From Sulfolobus islandicus Y.N.15.51 (GTDB lineage Archaea > Thermoproteota > Thermoprotei_A > Sulfolobales > Sulfolobaceae), in contig NC_012623.1 of assembly GCF_000022485.1 (NCBI RefSeq), positions 1,054,001 to 1,118,000 on the forward strand: 64,000 nucleotides of DNA, in the 5' to 3' direction. Below the pieces are notes generated by a model. The model saw only the letters and a program-made list of their open reading frames with translations. It was not told where the DNA came from and searched no databases. Both the position numbers and the translations under genes were made by a program. Shown one piece after another: positions 9,319-19,204 of the stretch (positions are counted from its first letter, which is position 1; each line of letters opens with the position of its first letter).

Positions 9319-10203
9319 ATGATAACAATTAAAAGAAAAAGAGAAAAAATTTTTTATTTTCTACTTATACCTTCATCTGTAGTAGTCTTTACTTTTATAT
9401 TGATACTGAGTGTATTAGTGTATAATTCTATTCCTGCTTATGAGAAAGTTGGTCTTTCGATTTATACTAAAAATATATGGAATCCTATTTACGATCAGTA
9501 TGGTGGTTTAGCAGCGATTTACGGTACGATAGTAACAAGTGTGTTAAGCGTAATGATATCTATCCCATTTGCTACTGCTTTTTCCATTTTTGTTAATGAC
9601 ATTTCTCCAAAAAAAGTTAAAAGTTTTCTAGTTAACCTTTCGGATCTTCTGGCGGCTTTTCCTACAGTGCTATACGGATTCTGGGGTCTTCTATCACTTG
9701 GCCCATTTTTATCTCGCACATTATTTACGTTTCTAAGCTCTCACGTTGGGCTTCACCAAACTACTAATGGACCTAGTATATTACTGGCCTCAATAATATT
9801 GGCAATTATGATAACACCTTTTGCATCTTCTCTCATAAGGGAAGTTTACTTTCAAGTTCCTAGGTCCTTTGAGGAAGCTGTGTATTCTCTAGGGCTAGGT
9901 AAGTGGGAGTTAATTACGCTGAAGTTTTCCTACATTAAAAAGGCTTTCTTGGGCGCATATGCATTAGCATTTGGAAAAGCAGTTGGAGAAACTGTGGCAG
10001 TAAGCCTTACAATAGGCAATGTATTAAACATTTCACCGAACATATTTGAACCGGGTTATACGATACCATCTTTAATTATTAGTCAGTTTGGAACTGCGTA
10101 TGGAATCCAGTATAATGCAATGTTTGCACTTGCGTTATTTCTTGTTGTAATAGGGTTCATATTTATAATAATCTCTAAATTAATCTTGAGGGTGAGATCT
10201 TGA
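9319..10203 (+). CDS. pstC: Phosphate ABC transporter permease PstC
   Basis: Permease with about six membrane helices. The EAA-type loop reads YSLGLGKWELITLKFSYIKK, and the conserved GKAVGETVAVSLTIGN segment near the C-terminus is the PstC/PstA hallmark. It lies between pstS (2-nt gap) and pstA (4-nt overlap, ATG/TGA type), so the three are one translationally coupled operon. I call it PstC rather than PstA by position and by the longer N-terminal region. Confidence 0.9.
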   Translation: MITIKRKREKIFYFLLIPSSVVVFTFILILSVLVYNSIPAYEKVGLSIYTKNIWNPIYDQYGGLAAIYGTIVTSVLSVMISIPFATAFSIFVNDISPKKVKSFLVNLSDLLAAFPTVLYGFWGLLSLGPFLSRTLFTFLSSHVGLHQTTNGPSILLASIILAIMITPFASSLIREVYFQVPRSFEEAVYSLGLGKWELITLKFSYIKKAFLGAYALAFGKAVGETVAVSLTIGNVLNISPNIFEPGYTIPSLIISQFGTAYGIQYNAMFALALFLVVIGFIFIIISKLILRVRS

Positions 10204-11018
10204 GAAGAAAAGATACTGTAATTGTCTCCCTTATAACATTATTAGTTATATTATTTTTACTTCCTATAACATTTCTTTTTTACACTGTAGTTGTAAATGG
10301 ATTAAAGGTTATAATTAGTTATGGACCTAGATTTTTTATAGATTTGCCTCCAAATCCTGGCGAGGGATTAGGCGGTATAGGTCCAGCTCTAGAAGGCTCT
10401 TTATACATGGTCTCATTAGCAGTGCTAATCTCAGCTCCTATCTCCGTATTTACTGGAGTTTTTTTATCGTTCTTCGAAAGGTCAAAAATAGCTAGTTTAA
10501 TTAGAGCAAGTTTAGAGCTAATAGTTGAATTGCCAACTATTGTCATAGGTATAGTCATATTCGCAATTCTAGTTCTAGAAATTGGTTTAGGATTAAATGG
10601 GATTACGGCCGCTATGGCATTAGCAATTGTCATGTTGCCCTATTCAACTATACAAATTAGCGAAGCCCTAAGAATCCCAAAGAAGCTTTACGAAGAGGTC
10701 GCCTACTCCCTCGGTTTAACCACCTGGCAAGTAATAAAATTAGTCATGTATATAGGAAGAAGAGGAATAATAAATGGTCTATTAATAGGCTTCGCAAAAA
10801 TAATAGGCGAGACTGCTCCCATAATTTTCCTCACTTCTTCCACTGCTAACCTTTATATAAAGACTTTTAATACACCTGTTACTGGAATTCCAGTAATGAT
10901 ATATAATTATGCGTTTAGCGGCTACTCAAACTTAAACGAAGTAGCTTGGGGAGCATCTTTTGTATTAATAATTCTTGTTACAATAATATTTGTCGTAGTT
11001 AGAAAAATGGCAAAATAA
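10200..11018 (+). CDS. pstA: Phosphate ABC transporter permease PstA
   Basis: Second permease of the Pst importer, about six membrane helices. It starts with TTG/TGA overlap at the end of pstC. Conserved features are the EAA loop (EEVAYSLGLTTWQVIKLVMY) and the GFAKIIGETAPIIFLTS segment, typical of PstA. It ends the pst operon, followed by about 210 bp of AT-rich sequence in which I see no gene other than the promoter of thrC. Confidence 0.9.
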   Translation: MRRKDTVIVSLITLLVILFLLPITFLFYTVVVNGLKVIISYGPRFFIDLPPNPGEGLGGIGPALEGSLYMVSLAVLISAPISVFTGVFLSFFERSKIASLIRASLELIVELPTIVIGIVIFAILVLEIGLGLNGITAAMALAIVMLPYSTIQISEALRIPKKLYEEVAYSLGLTTWQVIKLVMYIGRRGIINGLLIGFAKIIGETAPIIFLTSSTANLYIKTFNTPVTGIPVMIYNYAFSGYSNLNEVAWGASFVLIILVTIIFVVVRKMAK

Positions 11019-11241
11019 GTTCACATTGTCATCATTGACCTACAAATCAATTAATTTAATTAACCTTCAAGAAGAGAAGGCATTAAACTGATTTACTTAA
11101 TGTACGTTTAGTATATTAGGAAGAGAATTTATAGCTTAATAGTAATAATATGAATAAGTTTTATCATTTAACCCGTTCTTAGGTTCCTATATAATCAAAG
11201 CCAGCAAACTTGTTATATACTTTAGATTCGTGATTAGTAGT

Positions 11242-12267
11242 ATGGTAAAAGAGGTTTGTATGAAATGCAGAAAGGAAAGGGAAAGTATATACGAGATTAA
11301 GTGTAACAAATGCGGAGGACCATTCGAGATCCTGATAGATTTTGAATTTGATAAGAATTCTGAGAGAGGTTTTCCCTATAGTGAAAAGATTTTCCCTTAC
11401 ATCAAACATTTCATATCCCTAGGAGAGGGAAGAACTCCATTAATTAAAAAGGGGAACATATGGTTTAAACTCGACTTCTTAAATCCATCAGGATCATACA
11501 AGGATAGAGGAGCAGTGACTCTGGTCTCTTATCTTGCGGAAAAAGGTGTAAAACAAATTAGTGAAGACTCTTCTGGAAATGCAGGATCAGCAATAGCTGC
11601 GTATTCTGCAGCTGCTGGTATTGAGGCATACATTTTCGTTCCTGAAACGGCAAAAGGAGGAAAACTTAAGCAAATAGAATCCTACGGTGCTCACGTTGTT
11701 AGAGTAAGGGGGAGTAGAGAAGATGTAGCAAAAGCTGCAGAGAATTCTGGTTACTATTACGCATCACATGTTTTACAACCTCAATTTAGAGATGGGATTA
11801 GAACTCTGGCATATGAAATTGTAAAGGATTTAGATTGGAAAATTCCTAATTATGTTTTCATTCCAGTATCAGCAGGAACTTTACTTTTAGGTGTTTATAA
11901 GGGGTTCAAGCACTTGCTAGATTCTGGTGTCATATCGGAAATGCCTAAAATCGTAGCAGTCCAAACAGAGCAAGTTATGCCACTTTGTGCTAAATTCAAA
12001 AAGATTTCTTACACACCACCAGACAAGGTTACCTCCATTGCAGACGCTTTAGTATCAACTAGACCATTTCTACTAGATTATATGGTAAAGGCTTCTAGTG
12101 AATGCATAGTTGTAAGCGATAATGAAATAGTAGAAGCTTGGAAAGAATTGGCTAAAATGGGACTGCTGGTAGAATATAGTTCTGCTACTGTATTTGCTGC
12201 TTATAAGAAATACAGTGTTAACGATGCAGTATTAGTTTTAACCGGTAGCGGATTAAAGGTATTATGA
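11242..12267 (+). CDS. thrC: Threonine synthase
   Basis: PLP-dependent enzyme that converts O-phosphohomoserine to threonine. The N-terminus has a zinc-ribbon-like CMKC...CNKC pair followed by the fold type II core. The PLP lysine lies in [10 protein letters not shown], and the phosphate-binding glycine-rich loop and terminal VLTGSGLK are conserved. I chose ATG 11242 over GTG 11230: a TATA-like ttatatac at 11213-11220 is about 26 bp upstream of the ATG, predicting a leaderless mRNA. That gives 341 aa. The stop overlaps the start of the DUF72 gene (ATGA), so the two are probably co-transcribed. Confidence 0.88.
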   Translation: MVKEVCMKCRKERESIYEIKCNKCGGPFEILIDFEFDKNSERGFPYSEKIFPYIKHFISLGEGRTPLIKKGNIWFKLDFLNPSGSYKDRGAVTLVSYLAEKGVKQISEDSSGNAGSAIAAYSAAAGIEAYIFVPETAKGGKLKQIESYGAHVVRVRGSREDVAKAAENSGYYYASHVLQPQFRDGIRTLAYEIVKDLDWKIPNYVFIPVSAGTLLLGVYKGFKHLLDSGVISEMPKIVAVQTEQVMPLCAKFKKISYTPPDKVTSIADALVSTRPFLLDYMVKASSECIVVSDNEIVEAWKELAKMGLLVEYSSATVFAAYKKYSVNDAVLVLTGSGLKVL

Positions 12268-12926
12268 AGATTTTTGTTGGAACCTCTGGCTGGACGTATG
12301 ACTGGAATGATGATGGTACTTTAGAGTGGTATGTTAAGAATAGTGGGCTTAACGCAGTAGAGGTTAATATGTCGTTTTATCGATATCCTACAAGAAAACA
12401 AGTTGAAAGGTGGAGTAAATTTAAGGAGATTAGATGGATAGTAAAGGTAAATAGGAGAATCACGCACATGAAAAGGCTAAAAGATTTTCAGTCTTGGAAA
12501 GAGTTTCAACAAATAGTTGACTCATTGAATCCAGATTTTTATTTGTTTCAATTACCACCAACTTTTAAGAGGAATTCAGAAAATGAGAAGAGAGTATTTC
12601 AATTTGCTGAAGTATTAAAGGATAAAATGGCCGTTGAGTTTAGGGACATTCAATGGTACTTAAAGCCCCTTAATGTTACTTGTGTAATTGTCTCAATAGA
12701 TTCACCAATAGGTACTTATGTTATAAAGAATAACGATTACATTTACCTAAGATTGCATGGAAGAGATGTTTGGTACACTTATGATTACTCTGAGAAGGAA
12801 CTAAAGGAGTTAGCAGATAAAATAATCTCGTTGAATCCTAAGTACGTTTATGTGTTCTTTAATAACAATCATTGGATGCTTGATAATGGTAGATATATGC
12901 TTAAAATTTTAACTGAGAAATCTTAA
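12264..12926 (+). CDS. DUF72 (YecE-like) TIM-barrel protein
   Basis: Member of the DUF72/YecE family, widespread proteins with a TIM-barrel fold and no firmly assigned activity. The start [12 protein letters not shown] is the family signature, followed by [19 protein letters not shown] and YLRLHGRD at the usual strand ends. Its length (220 aa) is slightly short for the family (about 240-280). It overlaps thrC by 4 nt, so it is translationally coupled to threonine synthesis here, although no functional connection is known to me. Confidence 0.88.
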   Translation: MKIFVGTSGWTYDWNDDGTLEWYVKNSGLNAVEVNMSFYRYPTRKQVERWSKFKEIRWIVKVNRRITHMKRLKDFQSWKEFQQIVDSLNPDFYLFQLPPTFKRNSENEKRVFQFAEVLKDKMAVEFRDIQWYLKPLNVTCVIVSIDSPIGTYVIKNNDYIYLRLHGRDVWYTYDYSEKELKELADKIISLNPKYVYVFFNNNHWMLDNGRYMLKILTEKS

Positions 12927-12931
12927 AGTGT

Positions 12932-12980
12932 GTGATGATAAGGGACCACATGGAGTGGTGAAGATAACTTACCCGTCTGA
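12932..12980 (+). ncRNA. Probable C/D box sRNA upstream of proC
   Basis: Box C GTGATGA (12932-12938), a C'-like GTGAAGA (12958-12964) and box D CTGA (12977-12980) are spaced as in archaeal C/D box sRNAs (about 50-60 nt), which guide 2'-O-methylation. The guide before box D is 12 nt (12965-12976). Box D' is degenerate. It sits in the short gap between the DUF72 gene and proC, and overlaps the upstream edge of the proC promoter. Target not determined. Confidence 0.5.
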
Positions 12981-13010
12981 ATATTTAAGTTCCAGAGCAT
13001 TTTGAAAATT

Positions 13011-13835
13011 ATGCAAGATTTAACTATTGGAATATTAGGAGCTGGTAAAATAGGTTCTGCAATAGTAAGGGCAATAAGGCTAAAGTATCCTAGCATCCAC
13101 GTAATTGCTACTGCGAGAAAAGATGAGACTTTAAGAAATGTAAAAGATCTAGAGGTAGAGACTACTAAGGATAATAATTATGCAGTTAATAAATCAGATG
13201 TAATTATCTTAAGCGTTAAGCCTCAGCATTTTCCTACTGTTCTAAGGCAAGTTGGCATAGAGTCATGGAGAGATAAGGTAGTAATTTCAATAATGGCAGG
13301 AGTTAAGTTATCTACATTATCTACCCTACTTAATAATGCTGAGGTTTATAGAGCCATGCCAAACATTAATGCAATAGTATATAAGTCTACTACTACAATT
13401 GCTGAGAATAACGGGAAAAGTAGAGAATTAGTGGAGAACATATTTAAGACACTAGGTAACGTATACTGGCTTCCAGAAGAATACTTGGATATTTGGACTG
13501 CACTAGTAGGCAGTGGTCCAGCTTTTATATCTGAAATTATAGATGCGTTAAGTTTAGGTGCAGTTGCTTGTGGAATGCAAAGAGAGATAGCCTACAATGC
13601 GGTTTTGGATATGATAAGTGGAACTATAATTATGCTTAAGGAGGGTAAAATAGATCATCCTATGCTATTACGTGATCAAGTGACTACGCCAGTCGGTACC
13701 ACAATAAGGGGACTCATGGTTATGGAAGCTAAGAGCGTTAAGTCAGCGTTAATTGAGACAATAGAGGCATCATATAAGAGGGCAGTTGAAATAGGCAATG
13801 AGATTGACAAGAGTATTAGGAATAATAGCAAATAA
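13011..13835 (+). CDS. proC: Pyrroline-5-carboxylate reductase ProC
   Basis: Last enzyme of proline biosynthesis; reduces pyrroline-5-carboxylate with NAD(P)H. The Rossmann start is IGILGAGKIGSAIV and the C-terminal dimerisation/substrate domain has LVGSGPAFISEIIDAL and RDQVTTPVGTTIRGL, both P5CR signatures. I prefer ATG 13011 to TTG 13002 because a TATA-like atatttaag at 12981-12989 is centred about 26 bp before it (leaderless). Length 274 aa, normal. A strong GGAGGTGATG sequence follows the stop codon. Confidence 0.92.
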   Translation: MQDLTIGILGAGKIGSAIVRAIRLKYPSIHVIATARKDETLRNVKDLEVETTKDNNYAVNKSDVIILSVKPQHFPTVLRQVGIESWRDKVVISIMAGVKLSTLSTLLNNAEVYRAMPNINAIVYKSTTTIAENNGKSRELVENIFKTLGNVYWLPEEYLDIWTALVGSGPAFISEIIDALSLGAVACGMQREIAYNAVLDMISGTIIMLKEGKIDHPMLLRDQVTTPVGTTIRGLMVMEAKSVKSALIETIEASYKRAVEIGNEIDKSIRNNSK

Positions 13836-13889
13836 GGAGGTGATGATTAAGCTTAATAATAACATGCGAAAATAATTATTGCGCTCAAT

Positions 13890-16046
13890 ATGGATAAGCG
13901 TATAGCGACAATCATATTGAGTATAGTAAATATTATAGGTATATTTGAATTTCCATTATACGAATCGTTCATAGGGTTCTTCTTTATTTCCTCCGCCTTG
14001 TCTATCCTTTATGAATCTCAACTGTCCTTGATTGTACCAACAGTTCTATTCGCATCATTAGTTTTATTACATATTATTACTATCCAATTACAAAAACTGA
14101 TTATATTATCTATTCTGATGTTGATCTCGATTATTGGGAAAAATAATAAATGGATTTATTCAATTCTTATAACCCTTGCGCCGGGTTTAATTATAAATAA
14201 TCTCTACCTCTTATTAATTGTATTGGCATTACTGATTCCCCTATTAATAAAACTTGGAGGTGAACCAAGGACTATAATCATTTCGGGTATTTTATATTTA
14301 ATCTATTCCGGTATAATATTTCCAAATAATGAAGCACTAGCTAATCAGATTTCACAGATATCATACTTTTATCTAATGTTTGGAATAATAGGGATAATTG
14401 TTGAAGACAAAAGAATTACTAGAATTACGTTAAGAAAAATTCTCCCATATTTGTCTTTCATTCCCGCATCTTTTGCATCAATAATGTTAGGATACCCAAG
14501 CGATTCTTCCTTTATTTATTGGTCATTACACTCATTTTATTTCTCGCACTTATATTTACCTTGGATATACGAAATAGGTTATAATTCGAATCAGCACTTA
14601 ATCGCGGGCTGGTTTTTTGCTTATCTTTTAGCACTTCTCATAGAGAACCCTTTAATAACAGCGGAAGTATTTCTGTGGATTTTTACATTCTTATCCGGTT
14701 TAACGTCATATTATGTATTTAAGAGACTTAATTTGAAATATCCACTACTTTTCTCAGTGCTATATCAGATTAATATATTTAATCCCATAATATCTCACTC
14801 AATTTCAGTTTTTTCATACGCATTTCTACCTTTAGTCCTATTCTTTGCATATAATAAGAATAAAGTACTCTATTCAATTCTAACGCTAACTGCAGCATCT
14901 TCTATCCCGATCTTCATATCTACTCTGGTAATTCCATTAGTATACCGTAGGTATTACTTCCTATTATACGCCCTAGGTGTTAATGCGTTTTGGCTAATTC
15001 CCTTCTTAATCTTTGGTTATTATAGATTTACATTTAACGTATCTAACATAGAAGTTCTTATCTCAATTATTCTAGTTTCAATGTCTGTTCTTTTATATCA
15101 ATTGAGGCTTAAAAATATTGAGATAGTTTATATGATTTTTATATCATTCATTCTACAAATATTGGGAATAAATACGGGACCATTAATTCTTCTTGCTACT
15201 ATTTTAATATTTGGAAGCCTAAGAGACATCAGTGCTCTTTACTTGACCTTGCTTACTGGTCTAGTTATTCTATCTATTAGTAGTTTTTCATACGGCGTAA
15301 TTTCAAGTTACGCAAATACAGCGTTTTACACATACAATCTGCCTAATTTACCTAAACCTGGAGAGTATGGATTTGGAATTATGACGCAAGTTAACGATCT
15401 AAACCTAACTGCTAGTGGAATGCCAACACAATCAATATCCTATAATGTTAGGTACTTTATATATAACTCACGTGTTATTGAGAATCCCCTTTACTTTGGA
15501 TTTCCAATTCCAGCTATACCTAACTACACGCCACAATTAACGTTTTCTTACATTTACTCTAATTCTTCAGTTAAGGTAATTTACTCGCCCTTTGATAAAC
15601 CGTTAGGCCTCATACTTTACTCTAACGTGACACCATCAAAAATTGCAATAGTATTTCCAACGCAGATTGATAACATTAGTGGAATAAAAGGTCTGGTAAA
15701 GAACGATACAGTTGAGATTATTACTAATAGTTCCTTAACCATAATAGGAGGTAAAGTAACTGTAGATAATAGATCAATCTTTTCATCCTATTATAAACCT
15801 AAAATAACAACAAGTATAGCGATTGGCGAAATTACTGAAATTATAGAGTCGAATTATTCAATTTACCTTTCAATACACGAGAGCTTAACTATTAACGGAA
15901 AAGTAGTAAATCACTCAATAATTCTCCCTCCAGGCAAGTATACTATCGTGATTTCTGATGAAAAGATTGAATATGTAAGCTATGCTTCAATATTCCTTAG
16001 TGTAGCATCTTTAGTACTATTAATAAGAAGAGGGATGAGAGTATGA
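13890..16046 (+). CDS. Large polytopic membrane protein, unknown function
   Basis: 718-aa protein. Residues about 1-480 are a long series of hydrophobic helices (a dozen or more). The remaining part is a predicted outside domain with several Asn-X-Ser/Thr sites, closed by a final membrane helix (ASIFLSVASLVLLI) and a short basic tail. The layout resembles GT-C-type membrane glycosyltransferases or archaeal surface-assembly proteins, but I see no diagnostic catalytic motif. The gene overlaps the next one by 4 nt, and that product is also exported, so they probably act together at the cell surface. Confidence 0.7.
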   Translation: MDKRIATIILSIVNIIGIFEFPLYESFIGFFFISSALSILYESQLSLIVPTVLFASLVLLHIITIQLQKLIILSILMLISIIGKNNKWIYSILITLAPGLIINNLYLLLIVLALLIPLLIKLGGEPRTIIISGILYLIYSGIIFPNNEALANQISQISYFYLMFGIIGIIVEDKRITRITLRKILPYLSFIPASFASIMLGYPSDSSFIYWSLHSFYFSHLYLPWIYEIGYNSNQHLIAGWFFAYLLALLIENPLITAEVFLWIFTFLSGLTSYYVFKRLNLKYPLLFSVLYQINIFNPIISHSISVFSYAFLPLVLFFAYNKNKVLYSILTLTAASSIPIFISTLVIPLVYRRYYFLLYALGVNAFWLIPFLIFGYYRFTFNVSNIEVLISIILVSMSVLLYQLRLKNIEIVYMIFISFILQILGINTGPLILLATILIFGSLRDISALYLTLLTGLVILSISSFSYGVISSYANTAFYTYNLPNLPKPGEYGFGIMTQVNDLNLTASGMPTQSISYNVRYFIYNSRVIENPLYFGFPIPAIPNYTPQLTFSYIYSNSSVKVIYSPFDKPLGLILYSNVTPSKIAIVFPTQIDNISGIKGLVKNDTVEIITNSSLTIIGGKVTVDNRSIFSSYYKPKITTSIAIGEITEIIESNYSIYLSIHESLTINGKVVNHSIILPPGKYTIVISDEKIEYVSYASIFLSVASLVLLIRRGMRV

Positions 16047-17653
16047 AAGTATTGCTGGCATTAGCGATATTGTCACTTTCCCTTTCTACATTCGTAATCT
16101 CATCTTTCTCGATTGTGATAATATCGCCTAACATATTAAGGGTTTTATCGTATCAGCAAGTTGGAAATAGTGTTTCCAGTAGTCCATTATGGTCCAACGG
16201 AACCGCCATAGTGATTCACAATACGACTTATGAGTCAGTAATAGGTTCGCCTTATAGTTATGCTGTACAAGAGGTAAATTTTTCTAATTATTATAACTTC
16301 AACTATTCAACTAGATATAGTTACTTATCAGGTGTTCAAGCAGGCGCTATAATATTAGGTGGAAACGTAGATTTGAAAAAACCAGCAAATCAACAGCCGT
16401 ATGTGTTAATTTATTCTGTAACCTCCGGCCAATTATTAGTTAAGACTCCCAACACTAGTTTGCTAACTGTAGCAAATAATCTACCAATTAGCGTAAGTGG
16501 TTTTCTTTTAATTCAATTTTCAAATGTTGAAGGTAATTTAACAGTCGTCTATATTTCATTAAACGGTAACATTACCAGATTAGTATATATAACGCCTATA
16601 CCTTGGTCTGAGGTGAAATATGCTGGTTGGTTTCAAAATTATGGTTTTTCCTACGTATATTACGTTGCACTAGCTAAGTGTGTGGAAACTCAACCAATGA
16701 TAGCTGGAGAAACTTACTTATCGCCAGATATTGTTAGCTCTTCAACATGGAAACTTGGAGTTGCTAAAATTATTAACATAACTTCAACGTATGAGACAGT
16801 AGAAGGGCTAGTGGGTGGTAGTTATGTAGCTCAGTTCTATAATATATCACGATTGAATTATCTTATTTTAACGGTTAACTTTACGTATTATAATGGAAGC
16901 GATGTTGGGGTTGAACTTTTAGGAAGCAATCTAAATTTGATAAAGACCGATCTCTCACAAAAAGTTTATGCTTTGTTATATTCTGTAAATAATGGACAAT
17001 TACAAGTTAAGCTACCAAACTCAGGTTTTAGAATTATCAATAATACTTTGCCAGTTATTAGAGGAGGGTTACTGAGTATAGTGTTTTTGGATAATAATAA
17101 TAATATAAGTTTATATGAAATTATTAACGCTAGTAAAACATACTATTTAAACATTACTACACCTATACCTTGGTCGAATATAAGTTATATTGGATGGAGA
17201 ACCGATAATGGTATCTCAAAAATTTTCTTTGTTCTTCCAAATTTCATAATAGGATTACAAAGCATTCTAACGTTTGAATTTTTAGGAAATAACGCTACTG
17301 CTGTTCCGAATCAAGAATTCTACGTATATCTTGGCGATAATCTATCAAACTTGCAACTTTATTATAAAGGTCACACTGATTCCAATGGTCAATTTTCACT
17401 TCCATTACCCATAATATATCCCTCAACAACATCTTATGAATACGTAAGGATCGTTTGGGTTAATTCATCGACAAACGTAACCTTAATAATACCATTAATA
17501 AAAGGTGGAAGCAATTTATATATTCCTGCTAACGTCATATCAGTTGAGGAAAAAAGTATTGATGTAACTGTAGACTACTATACACTATTTTTATTTATTG
17601 TACTTTTGTTCTTATTGGTAGCGTATATTTTTGCTAGAGAAAAACGCTTTTGA
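16043..17653 (+). CDS. Exported surface protein with internal duplication, membrane-anchored
   Basis: 536-aa protein with an N-terminal signal/anchor helix, a long Asn/Ser/Thr-rich outside region with many glycosylation sites, and a C-terminal membrane helix (LFLFIVLLFLLVAYIF) before a basic tail. Two homologous segments are visible: one around residues 115-215 and one around 315-410. Each has a LIYSV..GQL.VK.P block and ends in TPIPWS..Y.GW. Its function is unknown. It is translationally coupled (4-nt overlap) to the 718-aa membrane protein, and its 3' end overlaps the convergent decayed gene by 20 nt. Confidence 0.7.
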   Translation: MKVLLALAILSLSLSTFVISSFSIVIISPNILRVLSYQQVGNSVSSSPLWSNGTAIVIHNTTYESVIGSPYSYAVQEVNFSNYYNFNYSTRYSYLSGVQAGAIILGGNVDLKKPANQQPYVLIYSVTSGQLLVKTPNTSLLTVANNLPISVSGFLLIQFSNVEGNLTVVYISLNGNITRLVYITPIPWSEVKYAGWFQNYGFSYVYYVALAKCVETQPMIAGETYLSPDIVSSSTWKLGVAKIINITSTYETVEGLVGGSYVAQFYNISRLNYLILTVNFTYYNGSDVGVELLGSNLNLIKTDLSQKVYALLYSVNNGQLQVKLPNSGFRIINNTLPVIRGGLLSIVFLDNNNNISLYEIINASKTYYLNITTPIPWSNISYIGWRTDNGISKIFFVLPNFIIGLQSILTFEFLGNNATAVPNQEFYVYLGDNLSNLQLYYKGHTDSNGQFSLPLPIIYPSTTSYEYVRIVWVNSSTNVTLIIPLIKGGSNLYIPANVISVEEKSIDVTVDYYTLFLFIVLLFLLVAYIFAREKRF

Positions 17654-18901
17654 AATATCCTAGTTTTACGTAATTGTTTAAGAATTCGTTAAGCTTGTTG
17701 ACGTATTCCGTAATAGGACAATTCGTACATATTTCGTCACTGTTCAAAATCTCCTTAGAGTACCAATATAGGATTGGATTCGCTAGTTCTATTCGATTCT
17801 CCATGGTTCTCATCACTATAGGTATCGAGTAGTTAACGTTAGTTTCTCTCTCTATTATATCTTTAGTCAACCTAGAGTAGTTACTCTTTGCAATGTAAGT
17901 GTTTAGTAACTTCATTAATATGTTATCAAAGAACGAGTAATCCTCATTTCTCAGTATATATAATGAAGAATATATATATATTCATTTACCGTAAATACGT
18001 TCTTCTCATGAAGTTCTCCAAGATTTATATCGCCGATCTGAACAATATTGTTACCATCACTTCCCAAGAATAAACCAACTTTGACATTATTTCTATCTAA
18101 ACTATTTTTATTGTTTAATATTTCAACTTCTTCGGTATGTAAACTACCTTTTTTACTTACTGAGAACATATTCACTTTATGCTTTACTAGTTTTAGATTT
18201 CTCTGCAACATACTGACGGAAGTCTGGCCTAACAACTCAACATCGTTGTATAGTGCAGTAAAGAAAGTTAACGATTTTCCATTTAAACTTGTGGTCGAGA
18301 AAGGATTAGAAGTATTAAATCTATCTAGTTTAAATAATGAAAGAACGTTATATACTGTTCTCATTTCTCTAATTTTATATGGCGTGACTTGATTTCTTTC
18401 GACGATGATTGGTGAGGAAGAAGGCAATTCCATAATATCTATCACACCCAATTCCAATGTTAAATACAAATACTTTTTCTCACCTAAATGCAATAAAGGA
18501 ATAATGTGTTTTTGTGGTATTTCAATTCTCTTGTATTCGTCAATTGAAGGTGGTTTTGGTCTTTCCCTTTTTCTTCTCTTTGATTTTTCTTCTTCTCCTC
18601 TTTCATCTATGCAATTCCCGAAAGAAACTCTTTGCGAAATCTTTAATTCCTCTATAGGTTGCGATATTATATCCTCTATCTAATCAATTAGCTCATATAT
18701 TGCCTTGGGAACCGTGGTTCTGGTAAATCTCTTTGTTATCCTTTTCGCTATTCCATTAATGCAGAGAATTGCAGTTAACGTATGAGGATCTTCCTTGACT
18801 AAAACGATTTGCGTTCCATTACTCGTCTCTAATGCAGTAAAAGTTCCTTCTAAACTGTGTTCTATAATATATTCAAGGAGTTGGTAAGATTCTTCTTTCA
18901 T
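17634..18901 (-). pseudogene. Decayed ~420-aa gene: in-frame TAG and TA-repeat frameshift
   Basis: Three consecutive minus-strand reading frames fit one broken gene. The 5' part (18901-18680, 73 aa from ATG) ends in TAG. The same frame then continues without any stop for over 700 nt to 17951, and has no usable start codon before TTG 18493. The charged segment in between (IEELKISQRVSFGNCIDERG) looks like real coding sequence. At about 17963-17976 an alternating TA tract shifts the frame; removing one TA unit joins it to the third part, which runs to 17634 and includes NEDYSFFDNILMKLLNTYIA. The product is unrecognised. It may instead be a split gene rescued by recoding, but two independent lesions favour a pseudogene. 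Confidence 0.65.
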
Positions 18902-18958
18902 TTTGCCCTTTTATAATTGCTAACCATTTTTATACATATTTTTCATAAACTCTTTTGG

Positions 18959-19204
18959 ATGGAAACAGCTTTACAGTTGGCGAGAAAAGGGAAGATATTA
19001 TATGCTCTAATGTTCCTAAAGGATTATGTAATAGAAAATCAAGAGAAATGGGATGATTCTGTGGAGTCTTGTAGGGAGCTTCTAAATGCAATAATGAGTA
19101 TGCCTTCACTTAATGACGAAAGTTGGAGAATCTTCGTACCAAGCATTACCTTAGAGGAGTTTGAAAAAATTACTTTTAGGGTAAGTGAATGTATGCGATA
19201 TTAG
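18959..19204 (+). CDS. Small hypothetical protein (81 aa)
   Basis: Unrecognised helical acidic protein beginning METALQLARKGKILYALMF. I chose ATG 18959 because a TATA-like ttttatacat (18928-18937) is about 26 bp upstream, giving a leaderless transcript; an upstream start at 18917 would lie within the promoter. It is divergent from the decayed minus-strand gene, and the two promoters nearly overlap. Its end overlaps the next ORF by 16 nt. The pair may have been functionally tied to the broken gene. Confidence 0.5.
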   Translation: METALQLARKGKILYALMFLKDYVIENQEKWDDSVESCRELLNAIMSMPSLNDESWRIFVPSITLEEFEKITFRVSECMRY

